From Saccoglossus kowalevskii (taxonomy: Eukaryota; Hemichordata; Enteropneusta; Harrimaniidae), in the NCBI RefSeq assembly GCF_000003605.2, contig NW_003143796.1:597207-647445 (forward strand): a DNA stretch of 50,239 nucleotides, given 5' to 3'. Below are positions 36,881 to 48,900 of the stretch, in pieces (position 1 is the first letter of the stretch; each line of letters starts with the position of its first letter). The notes under the pieces are model-generated. The model did not search any database and had not been told where the DNA came from. It was given only the letters and a program-made list of their open reading frames with translations. A program made the position numbers and the translations under genes.

Positions 36881-38696
36881 ATGCACACAAACAAATATGA
36901 ACAAAATGGCGGCACAGGAAGGGGTCATGGGACTGTGCCCCTTAAAGAAGTGCACGCATATATCTACGCTAAAAGATAACTAAGTACGTATTTGAAATAT
37001 ATAAAAATAATTTTGAACACTGAAATGGCGTCAAAGCGTAAACAACTATTGGGATTACAGTAGCAAACACACAGATGGAATGGCTCTACAATATCTGTTC
37101 ACACATATAAACCCAGGACCAGTAGAATCGCTTATAACACACGTCTATAATTTTGTTTGTAATCCCAAGACTTTGAGGTAAGTAAGACATTCTGATCGCA
37201 TATTGCAAAACGTTCTTTGAAATAACAGTAAAGCGGAATTCAATAGAACTGAAATAGTAAGCCTGTAAAAGGTTTTTGAGAAATCAATGTCCAATGGTGC
37301 ACTTTATAGAGAATCCCAGGTAATTGATAGCCATAGAGTGATACATTTTTTTCGGTCTGTACTCTTCGCACAAATAATATTGAATACATGGAGTATATTT
37401 CTGGAAAACATAAAAAGCTTTTGAAATATTTAAATATTTCTTAATTAGTAAGAATATTCAGATATAATTTTAAGTTAGTTTTATAGTAAAAAGTAAATGT
37501 GTTGGTGCATTAAAGGGTATGCGCGTAGCAAACTTTCCTTGTCCGTGTTGATCGAAACCTGTCAATTGTGATTAACCACGCAGGTCACATTTCAAATAAA
37601 TCCTACCTTAATTCCAATTAGCGAGCTAGGACTACTACAATTGTTGTTTCGTACAATAGCGTGTTGTGCCTCAAACACATTTACGTGATTACATTTCACC
37701 AAAGCGAGTTAATAGTTCTTGACAAAAAGATCAGAAATACGATCTCGTGAATCTGGATTTCTATTGATAGTATGGGACTAGCACGGGCGCCACACCAATA
37801 TGACGTGAAAGGGTAGTTATTTAAACAGCTTATACAATTACGGGATATGAAATATGATATGATATGGATACTAGACAATACAAATGGTATATAATACAGG
37901 ATCACGCACAAACAATAGATACTAACATATAAGCTCGATATGAGGGTCGGTATCATGTTCAAAGAAACACCATCCAGTTCGCAGTAAATCGCTAAGCTTT
38001 CATAAAACACTCTATGTAACTTTAGAAGTGCTGCTGGTCATTCCTTTGAGCTCATTAAAACTGAAACAAAAGTGTAATGTATACAATAATGCCCTCACGC
38101 CAAATCAAATGCAAAAACAGAACAAAAGCAATATAAAACATAGTCAAACTAGTAAAGAAGAATGTCTACGTGCGCATTAAGTGCCAGTTTATCTATAACG
38201 GTGGTATTTAACGGATTGCACCTGGTGTTTTAAAACTACCAACCGACGTGTACTCAAAGTTCCCATGGGAAACGAGAGGCTCGAATAAATCTTCCAGTCG
38301 AGCCCATGCAAAGCTGAGCCCTCCGGTAAATATATTTGCTTATTATATATTAGTAATATACGCCATATACAACTAAACCATCATAGTGCGTGCAGTAGCT
38401 CAAACAAGCAAGACATACATCTAAGCTCTACCTGGCGTCCAATAGAATACAAGAATGAACAACTCTGTTTCCCCAATACAAGTTGTCAAGAATGAATCAG
38501 AGGAACTGAAGGTCAGTGCGCGTTCTAACATGTATTGTACTATACAATGTCAACATTAATCCTGATTATACCTGTCCCATAGACCCCAGGCTTTACGATA
38601 CTGTCACTAATATGGCGATTTTTTTGCTTTACCTAGGAAACATTATCCCAACTTTGTAAAGTTTTTCAATGCTTTTCCCCACTTTAAAAACACTTA
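36881..38696. other. Intergenic, nothing supportable
   Basis: AT-rich sequence. One more weak relative of the ~180-bp motif (AACCACGCAGGTCACATTTC) lies near 37573. ORFs are short and without motifs. Confidence 0.5.
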
Positions 38697-38825
38697 AAGG
38701 GCGGTGGTCGTCGCGCAGCGCGTGTTCGGATTTCATGTAAACAAACAAATGTATTTTACAAGCGTTGTATACGTCGCTATGAGTCCCATATCGAACAAGA
38801 CGCGGTGTGACGACCACCGCCCTTT
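38697..38825. mobile_element. TTAA-type MITE, second subfamily, intact ends
   Basis: Ends are AAAGGGCGGTGGTCGTCGCG and GTGACGACCACCGCCCTTTA, about 20 bp, with TTAA at the left (38694-38697) and TTTA at the right. The interior order GCGTTGTATACGTCGC, then GAGTCCCATA, loosely parallels the 3132-3288 family. Confidence 0.75.
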
Positions 38826-40003
38826 ACCCTAACGAGACTAATACCTGCATACTTGTTTCATAATCCGATTTTTAGAACATACTTGCATGAGATGACGTAA
38901 GTACGCAAAGTATCCAAATACAGGTGATTGACGGCTAATTCTAAGACCATATTAATATGAAAAAAAAATATTTTTTCGGGGTGGCTGAAGAACAAAAACG
39001 AAAATTATATTTTATTTATAAAATTATATAGGAGTAAATTCAAGTGACGATGGCTGCTGCATGTACCATCCACAGAGAAAAGGGCTTGTCATGTTTCACT
39101 AGAATTCATATAAAAAGTCATGTCTAAGATTGTATTTTCCATCGAAAAATGGTACCTCAGTGCCAGTAACACTGGTGAATTGTTTTTACTTTATAATCAT
39201 GTTGGTTTGTAAAACGAAAATCTTTAAAAATCTCCCCAGAAAGATATGATACATGAATGATTTCGTGATTCGTGGAGCTAAAACATGAGATAGATATCAC
39301 CATTTTAACTCCAAAACAACGTACTTTATATGTCTACTCTACATTCAGTCAACGCGCCATGTTCACGTCAGAGTGATTTTACTGTTTTTTCCTGGGTACA
39401 AGTCAATCAATATCTCTATTTCATCAGTATCATCCCCGTCTGACCATGGTATTGCTAGTTTATTTTCTTGCACGGACCTATGTTTTGACAAAAACAAACA
39501 GTACATAGGAGTCATAAGGTTGAACTTGAGATTAGAAAGAATACATCTGTGCAATAAATTTGAATCTAAAGGGGCAGCTTTCCGACAGACTATATGACAA
39601 GAGAGATGATTTTAATTTTACCATCACAGCAATATCCCACTTTCTTCCACCTATTTCCATGAAATATATATTTCTCAACTCATTCGCTACGCTCGAGCCT
39701 GTAGTATATATATATATATATATATATATGCAAACTTTTCAAAAAAAACATTGTCTTCTTTCTTCTAAACTATTAAACCAAGGATTTTGTAGAAAACGAC
39801 TAGCCTCAACATTTAAAAACTTGTGTTGTTTATTTTAGCAGATACTGCAGAGGTTACCTTGCTTCGCTTCAGAAAGTACATTTTATCCAACTTACATGGA
39901 CAGTCTATGTTATTTTGATTTCAGCATTTCAAAAATAAGGCACATTGTTAACACACACACACAAATCGCCACCTACCTACTACTCTCGCCAGTGTTTATA
40001 ATG
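38826..40003. other. Intergenic, with TA microsatellite
   Basis: Holds a (TA)n run at about 39706-39729 and short ORFs only. Confidence 0.55.
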
Positions 40004-40140
40004 TGAGGTTATTACGAGGATACCTCAAAGTATGCACGAAAACAGTACAGCGGCTGTATCGACCGACGCGCAAGGAGGTTGATGCGACGGACGGCGTACT
40101 GTCTGAGTGCATACTTTGAGGTATCCTTGTAATAACCTCA
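40004..40140. mobile_element. Small palindromic MITE with 34-bp TIRs
   Basis: TGAGGTTATTACGAGGATAC followed by CTCAAAGTATGCAC is mirrored by GTGCATACTTTGAG plus GTATCCTTGTAATAACCTCA, with two mismatches or fewer. Flanks TATAATG and TTATTATA weakly extend the symmetry. It abuts the dispersed repeat at 40145. Confidence 0.85.
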
Positions 40141-40144
40141 TTAT

Positions 40145-40392
40145 TATACACTTTTTCCCTCCAAGGATACATCATGGGAATGCCGAAATCCAAAACGTTT
40201 GGAACAGAATCAACGAACGAGTCCGGTCAAACCCTGGTGGCAGCCATGTTTGTTTTTATTATTAAAGGACGCTTACGCGCGTAATCGTTCCATATTTGGG
40301 ATTCGCATTTCCTAATATGGTAGGATGAAAATACCCGGTGAAAAATACGGCACGCTGTAACCTATGGCGTTACGGTGACAGATGTATGAAAC
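40145..40392 (-). repeat. Dispersed repeat, inverted partner of 33035-33235
   Basis: The longer of the two copies. It includes CATGTTTGTTTTTATTATTA and CCTAATATGGTAGGATGAAA. No coding sequence; class unknown. Confidence 0.8.
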
Positions 40393-40866
40393 GTACATAT
40401 GATAAAACACTTTTTTTTGGTGTATTCTTTATAACGTTTCATGTACACATTTGTAAATTGGGAACATGATTTAAAGACGTGTTTGTTACATGATCATCAT
40501 GATCACGTGCTATGGTTACCATCATGTGACCATGATTTAATTTATCCACAATTCGTGATTTGTGGTTGAGAGCGCCACTACGTCCATACCTATACCGTTT
40601 TCCAGTTACCGAAAATGCGACACAGTATCCAGATCAGATTATATGGAATTTTGATCAAATCAAACGCAATGCGATTCCTTGTATTCACCGATAATATCAA
40701 CTGCAAATAAACGAGCTGAGGCAATGTAAAGTAATTCAACCGCACCAGTGTTTTCATCTAATAACAGTGAGATTTGAAGGCAATCTAATCATGATGAAAG
40801 AACAGTCGATAAAAATTAAAATAATGTCCAATGCGTTCTTAGGGTACAAAAATTATGAAGTATGTA

Positions 40867-41534
40867 TCAGGGGTAAATTCTTTTTCTCTCGGGGTTCTCC
40901 ACACTTTCAGGGGGAAACTCGTCTCGTCTCTATATCTCGTCCCCTTGAGGTACGGGATCGGGGAAGTCACTTTAACTTTACAGTCAAATAAGGCACACAC
41001 AACGAAATACGTTTCAGCTCTCGTCTTAGTCGGTCAATCGAGCACTCTATAAGACACAGCGCCCTGGGGAAAAAATCCCCAAGACTCTCGCAAGGCTGAC
41101 CCAAGACTCGCCCAAGACTGGACTGCCTCAAGGCTCGCCCCTGGACTCTCTCTGACTGGACTCGACTCGACTCGACTCGACTTAGACTGCGTCTATCGTG
41201 GAGTATTCGCCAAGACCAACTCAAACTCTCTTTATTCATTTTCAAAACTCTGACCAATTACAATGCAGTAAAAAGACTCTAGGGCGTAACCTTCAATCAT
41301 AAAGCCAATCACACTAAGTACTGAATACGTCATATCTTTTGATTAATCGTTCACTACATTAATAACTATGGATGTCAGAATAGCGACGGTATCTTGTAAT
41401 TAGTTCCAAACCACTGAGCCAAGTTCCGTCCAAAACTTCAAATAGGCCTACACGATGACAGACATAACACAGCAATTCGCTAATAATCAGTTAATTAAGT
41501 CGGTCAACAGATACGCAAAAACAAATTCATGACA
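40867..41534. mobile_element. LTR-like dispersed repeat, copy 2
   Basis: Flanked by TATGTA on both sides (40861-40866 and 41535-41540), a probable 5-6 bp target duplication. Near-identical to 16481-17107. It differs by a short GACTC array (41158-41182) and small indels. On the minus strand it starts TGTCATGAATT and carries AATAAAG. The lack of any coding interior fits a solo LTR, but the other end is not the usual CA, so the class is uncertain. Confidence 0.75.
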
Positions 41535-42574
41535 TATGTATATATGTTTATATATGCTGCGTTGCATTGTGTATCGCTGCGCTGCGTTTTGCTTTGGAGT
41601 TGTTACATTGCTTGTTAATATCTAATTATGTCTATTATTGCTAATTAAAATCACATGAGAAATAGAAATATAATATTCCCGATCTTAGCCAATAGTCATT
41701 TGTAGAATGACTTTTGCACAGTATATCTTTTTAAATGATTTGAATAATCGATACTTTTATAATTATTATACAGGTTGTGTAATTTGTTTTGCACCATTTA
41801 TTTGTATAATACCTAGAATGCATTGTGACGTCCAACCATCCGTCCACCGGCACACACGCCCCAAACACCCGACCACATGACCGTCCGTCCGTCCGTTAGT
41901 AAGCGGGATAACTTGTTTTAGTTTTCATGTTATTTTGACTGTCTACAGGCACTACGTAATCCGCTTTATTCATAGTGATATTGAATGTATTCTGCCTGAA
42001 GTTGTAAAACTCCCAACGTAAGTTATGCGTCTATTTCCCGTGGGAATCAAGTTATTTGAACAAATGTAAGGCATAAAGCGTATTTTTTTTAATTCTAAAT
42101 GTCTCAGGATGCAGGATTGCCATGAGCTATAGCGTCAATCTAACGCTAACCTTCGAACTGTTCTCCTTGTGAATTGTAACACCCTTGTCAATATATAATG
42201 AATTCATCGCAATGTATGGTACTGGTGTATGCATAATTCGCGTCTAGTTCCCACGTGACAAGTGGATTAACAAAAACTAAATCTACTAGTTGAACCCTAG
42301 TTGAACCCTCTGGAAAAACGATTATCATATTGTGTGGTAGTAATGCAACTAAAATGCATTATTATATTTAGTATCCCAAACCAGAAATACGTACATGGAA
42401 GATGTATTAAACAATCAGTGCGATTAGTTAGTCATTCAATATAGGATATGGGAATATCAACAATATTCGCTATACGCACTAATTCGTCGTTGTGAAGAGA
42501 GTGTTTGGTTTGGGCATAGTATGGACAATTTTACGCTGTATACGTGCGACGGACATCGAACTCAGTGCGTCGTG
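41535..42574. other. Upstream region of the LamG gene
   Basis: AT-rich, with a short GTCCGTCCGTCC run near 41882. No gene seen. Confidence 0.5.
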
Positions 42575-42582
42575 TATATAAA
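42575..42582 (+). promoter_or_regulatory. TATA box of the LamG gene
   Basis: TATATAAA lies 48 bases upstream of the predicted ATG (42630), placing a start site near 42605 with a 5' leader of about 25 bases. Confidence 0.6.
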
Positions 42583-42629
42583 CTATTGGTTAGTTACTAA
42601 TTGGTAAGCCTTCTTAAATAACTGTGGCC

Positions 42630-44796
42630 ATGGTATGTATTCAACTACGTAGTTACTGAACGCATATTGGCTTATAAATAAACAATAAATACAAATCCAA
42701 TGTGTATTCGCTTACATATGCTCCTTAAAACAGGGTACATTGTTATATAAAATAATACGAACTCTCTGTTGAAATACATGTATTTTATTTGGACAAATGA
42801 ACACAGATCTAGATATTAAAGTACCTGGCGTTTAGTATTTGCAAGCTTATGTATAATCCAGCGCCATGAAACGTTTTACTGTTTTACAACACAACAGAGA
42901 CAAAAAGAAAAACGAAGACGTCGCAGACTGGCATTGATCATTGGTCTTTCAGCGTTGGTCGCAACCATCGGAATTGCCACAGTAGTATCGAGCATCATGG
43001 CTGTAAACCACATCAAGACACAAACAATCGGTAAAGTATACTTCTATAAAGTATTGTGACGAAAAATGTAGGTCTATTCTTTTGTATTTCAAACTTAGAT
43101 TTATTTATTTAGACTTATTTATCCAGTCAAATCATGACTCGGGATCAAATGAAGTCGAGTTTGTTATGAATAATGAGACCAAAACACATGCTAACTAAAT
43201 TGTAATATATTCATAAAGGTAACAATACAAGTAAAAACATAACATCGTGGCCATCAACTCCAAACTTATCAACTACATCCATGGTTCCTTCCAAAGATGA
43301 ATATTTGAACGTAACCACTGAGTTTACTACAGACAGAGACCGAATGCTACAGTATACATCACCAGGACATTCATCGACTTCACTGGATTTGGATCATACT
43401 GCAACTTTCACATGCCCTGAAATACTGCCTATTACAATGTCACCAGGTATTGTATGTGGGTATTCAAGGAAACAATATTCGGTAATGAGTTTGTTGTAGA
43501 AACAAGCGGCCACATATCTCGTCAATACATGCCATTGTACTAACGCCTAGCTACAGCGTTAGTAATGAGTTACTACGCTCACATATATATCTGCTCTATT
43601 TATACAAAAAAAAAAAAACCTTCGCAAATAAAAGAAATTCTAATATTTGAAAAAAATAAGAATTAGTCACTAAACCATGTTCAGAATTATTATACGTTTT
43701 GATGATGATTATATTAACTTTGCTAATTGCCAGAGATAGTGAGAATTCTTTGGGCGTAGAATTTAACCTGGTCAATAAACAACGTGCATCTTATTCCTCT
43801 ATGCAGTAAATGTGGTGTTTGCATAACTCAGAATGGTTTCGTATGGCTTCATAGCAGTGGAATACATGAGTCTGCAGTGATTCAAATTTTTCATATATCA
43901 GGACTTGACAATATTGTATAACTGTATAACTAAAAGTAATATGTGAATATATGTTTTAAGTTGAAGATAAATTCTATCAAACGCGTTTAGTGTTTTTTGT
44001 TAAGGCGGGGGGGGTCGCCATCTGCGCATGCACAATTACCACGCACGCTAAAAACGTAAAGGCTCATGGGTAGACCGTTTGCCACATGCGCAGGTGACGA
44101 CCCCCGCGCTTTAACAACTCAATGATTAAATAACAAGCACATATATCTATATATTAATTTAGTCGTTCCTTGATTGTTCATTCAGATCCTGTAGCCTTCT
44201 GGCCACTTGATGCTAACTATGATCTTCGTGACCTATCTGGCAATGGTAACAACGGCATCGCAACTGGGGTAGAACTAGATTACAGCGTTAGACAGTGTGG
44301 GGCTTATCGATTTGCTGGTAACAGCGAGTCTTACATTGAATTTCCTAACAACGGGGCTATTGATACTGTCCGATCTATAACAGTATTGGGTTACATTTAC
44401 CCAGAAGGCCCGAGTGGACCAATATTTAACTACAAACGAGATGATTATGGTTGGCATATATATTACATCGACGCCAATGGGCTATTTCTTCGAGTTGTCG
44501 GTCGCGATATGGCGTTTACCGACCCATTAAATTCTCCTACACTTCGTTTGAACGAGTGGAACTTTATTGGTGGAAGTTACAATTACCAAACGGGAATAGC
44601 AAAGTTATGGCAAGACGGTGAAGAAGTGTTAAGTAGTTATGTGGGACAGATGGAAATAGCAACGCAGTACGAAGTTCGGATGGGTGTACGTGAAACCGAT
44701 AATCGATATTTCAAAGGATTGACAACTTGTTTCTCTGTATACGACAGAGAATTGTCTGTTAATGAAATATTATTGGCTCAATCGATGTGTGAATAA
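42630..44796 (+). CDS. Type II membrane protein with Thr/Ser-rich stalk and LamG jelly-roll domain
   Basis: Four exons, all in phase with GT-AG introns, encode 324 residues: 42630-42632 (only the ATG, context GGCCATG then GTATGT), 42898-43030, 43219-43446 and 44186-44796. Residues 2-11 are strongly basic (RQKEKRRRRR). Residues 12-37 form a single hydrophobic membrane anchor with no cleavage site, giving N-terminus in and C-terminus out. Residues 46-121 form a Ser/Thr/Pro-rich stalk with possible N-glycosylation sites (NNTS, NIT, NLS, NVT) and one Cys (FTCPE). Residues 122-323 are a laminin-G/concanavalin-like jelly roll, starting DPVAFWPLDANYDLRDLSGN and including RSITVLGYIYP, WNFIGGSYN and FSVYDRELSVNEI. 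The partner is unknown; carbohydrate or protein binding outside the cell is likely from the fold. The first exon is inferred from splice phase and the TATA box; the other three are firm. It converges on the fibrinogen-like gene. Confidence 0.85.
44000..44114. mobile_element. TTAA-flanked MITE, copy 3 of 3, in LamG gene intron
   Basis: TTAA at 44000-44003 and 44111-44114 flank inverted ends GGTCGCCATCTGCGCATGC and CACATGCGCAGGTGACGACC. It shares its core (ACGCTAAAAACGTAAAGGCT) with the reverse complement of copies 1 and 2 but is about 45 bases shorter. Confidence 0.8.
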
Positions 44797-44996
44797 TTTG
44801 ATCTTTAATTTTATTGTGTTGCCAATGTCAATGACACCAATTCATAATAATTGGAAGATAACTAAAATTATATTAATAATGATTATGACATGATTATTAG
44901 TAAACTACAATTAAAAAGTGCCGCTCCAATACCCACATTAAATACAAATTCAAAATAGCATTATTTTTTTATTTGTAATCCAAAAATTTTCGAATG

Positions 44997-45002
44997 AATA
45001 AA
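44997..45002 (+). terminator. Candidate polyadenylation signal of the LamG gene
   Basis: AATAAA 200 bases after the stop codon. A weaker ATTAAA lies at about 44937. Confidence 0.45.
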
Positions 45003-45991
45003 ATATGAACACATATAATGAAGCAATAATAGAATGAAGAAAAATCACGCTCAAATAGTTAATATCTTATTTTACTTATGCTCATATAAATAAACATAAA
45101 TTAAATCTATAATGTTATTTGTTTATTTATTACTGTAGCAATACGTGTAGAAATTCACGTGTGATTCTAACAAAGACACAGGGGTAACGCACGCACGATT
45201 GAAACGTGCTTTATTAGCTCACTGAACGCAACATTTTATAATCTTTCTATTTTCAGTACATAGCACAGACAATACATTGAGGGCATTGTTACCATAATTG
45301 TCATATTTCACAAACTAATAAATGATATTACAATATCGTGCCTTAATGATATACACTACACTAATTTAAACTAAAAATATGATATATAAGTGATCTTTCA
45401 AATTATGAGGATGAATAAAATGTGTATTAGAAAACAAATTGGGTTTCATAAAATTGTTTGGTTTTATAAATTTCAAAACATTTGATATTTTTGTAATATG
45501 GCAATATTTTGCTAGGAGACAAATGCTATACAAAACATACTAATAGTGTGTTTGAAACTATTTTATTTGTTATGTTTTCATCATTAATTATTAATTTATG
45601 TTTTATTATAAATTAAACGATTTATAATATTATTCACACTTGCTTGATCCAAGACAGCTATAATATTTTCAGTATTATTGTTTTTTCTCCTGATACTACA
45701 GCGACACATCTAATTCGTTCTTATGAATTACTCAAGAAAATACTGTCTAGTTGATTACTCGTAACCATAGTTACCACGTAGATTACACACGTATATATCC
45801 ACTGTCAATTGTTACTGTCCTAGTTTTCTACAGACAGCAAACCAAATGCTTAATTGTTCCAATTATATAGATCATAAACATAAATATTCGTTGGATCGTA
45901 AGTTGTACTTTAATCATGTGAGGTGTGTAATGTATTCAACTACTGTATAATGTCCGTCCATTATAATGCACAGAAACTACTAATATTGAAT
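45003..45991. other. Convergent intergenic region and 3' UTRs
   Basis: Very AT-rich. It holds several TTTATT (AATAAA on the minus strand, for example near 45558) that could end the minus-strand fibrinogen-like transcript. No ORF of note. Confidence 0.5.
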
Positions 45992-48900
45992 TTAGAATAC
46001 AGGTCGAATTTTCATTTCTGTGAATTTCAAAGAGTATTCATATCCTTTCCAGGTCCACCAATTCAATCCCATCGCGTGTTGGTTATTCCCATAGTCACCA
46101 TTAAGATTAGCCCGATGACACATACCATACCACCATGCTCCATGAAACCACTCAGCACACTGGTTACCAACGTCGAGTGTGCTGAATGGTGAATTTAAAT
46201 GACGTTCCACCATACTATCACCTAGTCAAAAATAAGACATGCTTATGATCGTAGTTCCAGGAATGAATACAATACTCATTATAGTCCTCCAACCAGCTGT
46301 CAATAAACTAGCAACACTATTATTGCTGACTCCTCAGGTATTCTCTTGTCATTAACTATAAGGTGAGTCTGATGGATCTCTCATTCTCTAAGACATATAT
46401 TGAATTACAGTCATATATAATGGAGTTGGTGAAGCTTGTATTTCGTATGAACACCAACAACACTGATAGTACTTGTGACAATAACATCAAAACAAAAACT
46501 AGTTAATGGAGTTAATTGTTATTACAACTTTACTGGAGAAAGGGATCTACTCAATTTCAAGTCTGCCTACCCAGTCTATGTATATAATGTTTATTTATCA
46601 GGGATTATATATTTGCTTTTTATGTTTTCCTATATTGCCATAATGTTGACATTTCATCGAGTAGCGGCATACTAGTACTTAATATGCACGCCACAGTGCA
46701 AATATATATTCGATAATTGTTGCTCACCTGCGTCGCCACTGTAGGTTCCCAAAGATGACAGTCTGTAATAATCAGATTCGTCGTTTATTTTAAAATTATT
46801 GTATAATGCATATCTTCTTTCACCTTCATAGTCTTCCAAGTCAATTCTTAGTTCATACTGAACGCCATGGTTAGTCATCTGATACAGATTATCATTACCC
46901 AACCAGAATTCCGTATTCAGATTTCCAAATCCTGCTTTGTAGAAGCACCATGCACGGTAGAAATCTACACTGCCATCCTGGCGTCTCTGGAATACCTAGA
47001 GCAGATTCGGAACGTATATGGTTTGAAACGATTCCTCCGTGAAGATTAGTTAATTAGTGCGAATTTTGCTTCATGAAAACGTCTACTACTTCCCTTGTCC
47101 ACAAAACTATATATTTTCGGAAAGCTTATTGTATGAATTTAAAAATTTTGTTAGTATTTTTTTTTATGAACACTGTAGTTTGAAATATGCACAGAAATGT
47201 GCTTTTTTGATCAAAAGTGACTTTAAAAAAATAGCTCCTAAACCATGCTTCTGTTTCCTGTCAAAATTGGTTTATGGGTACATCTGTTCACTATGAAGAA
47301 AGTGCCGTCTTGAAAACTGTCTACCAGTTGTCAATTTTGCAGGGCAGCAGCCCAAATTTCACTACTTCAAGTTTATGCATAAATTAACACCCAGGCTAGT
47401 TTTCTGTACGATTGTTGTAACACTGTTCAACCAAAAACAATGCCCGACGGCGTTTTGAAAATAAACACATTGTCAAACATTTGTGAAAATTTCAAAGTTT
47501 GCTAATGCTTCTAATTAAAATGGCTGTAACAGTTCCAAATTTAAATGTATTTTCGTTTTGTTAAAAGTTAAATATAGTGCATAACATGGAGATGTTTCTT
47601 TGTTATTATTTATGTACATACTGCCTTGCTAAATCTTGCTAAGCATTCAACAAAGAGAATGTTTGCACCTGTTATCTATATTTTAAAATCGTTTTTTGAG
47701 TATGTTCCACTATTCACAATTCTATAAAATTTTAACAATAGTATAAACAAGACTGTTTGGATAATAAAAAGCAAAAAAAAATCACTCCCAAGTGCCCACG
47801 AACCTGCATCTCTACCTTAAAAGACTTTAGATTTTAAAAAACTGATGATACTCATTTGTACCCACCGCTTTTAGTTCATGAAATATATTACCTAAAATCT
47901 TATAAAGTGTCAAATTATTTGTCACAAAGTAAAAGGTCTTCCAACTGGTGACGCAATTGTAAGCCACGCACACACATAATGTGGTGCTACTTGTTTTTAA
48001 AAAAAAAGTAGACATCGAACTTCAAATGTGATACATGAAACGTATAAAACCGAATTACAATCTAATTGTTCCAATAACTTCTTAATATATCTTTATATTA
48101 AACTTGTATATTATATTGATTCTTACTGTCCAACCGCCAGGCGTGGTGCTAAAATCACAATAAGCTTCAAATGCATTGGAACCAGAAAGGTCAATGAGGT
48201 ATACACCATTCTGTGTAACACCACTTTGTTGAACATCATAACAGTCGGTCCAGTTGGTAAGAGCTGTAAACAAAACGACGTGAGTCCTTATATTAGAGAC
48301 GTACGTGCATCAAGGAGGGGTCTTTATATTCCTGTAGTGAGACATGTGGACGGCACATTTATATTCATACCAAATGAAATAGCCTCCGTCGTGCTATTTT
48401 TTGTTATTAGCATTTTTGTTTAGTTCAAGATGAAGACTGGAAACAAAAAATCAAAGCAAAATAGACGATAACACTTAGTCGGTCCATATGTCAGAACCGA
48501 GTTCAATCTCCAAATTACGCTGCGAAATATGAGCGTTATATTTTTGCCCCTAGTCAAAATAGTCGGTTTCAACTGCGTCTTTCCCTTTTACGTCATGTTT
48601 TCATATGAAAACATAATTGTCAACGCACTACTACTACTAATATATGCATATGTAAATATCTCTCGCTTTCATACCGTTGAGACTTTTGACAGTATGTTTT
48701 ATTCTAATAATCACTGGGAAACATTTGCATATTAATTCGCACACTCACATTTAGAAGTGGTAGTTGTATCGAGTGAGTGGCAATAATAAATCAGTGTTTA
48801 TTTCACCTAGAATGTGTAAGTTTAAACAATTACACTGTACGTAAAATGTCATACCTTCATTTCCCGCAGGTAGTGTTGTAGTGTCAACACAGACGCTACC

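Noticed and set aside
36438-36890. 150-residue minus ORF with unknown residues
   Set aside because: It spans the assembly gap and the arms of the foldback element, so it is an artefact of the inverted repeat.
40967-41257. 96-residue Ser/Arg-rich minus ORF
   Set aside because: It lies wholly in the LTR-like repeat and comes from its GACTC array; not conserved in the other copy.
48028-48423. 131-residue plus ORF
   Set aside because: Antisense shadow of the fibrinogen-domain exon at 48127-48263.
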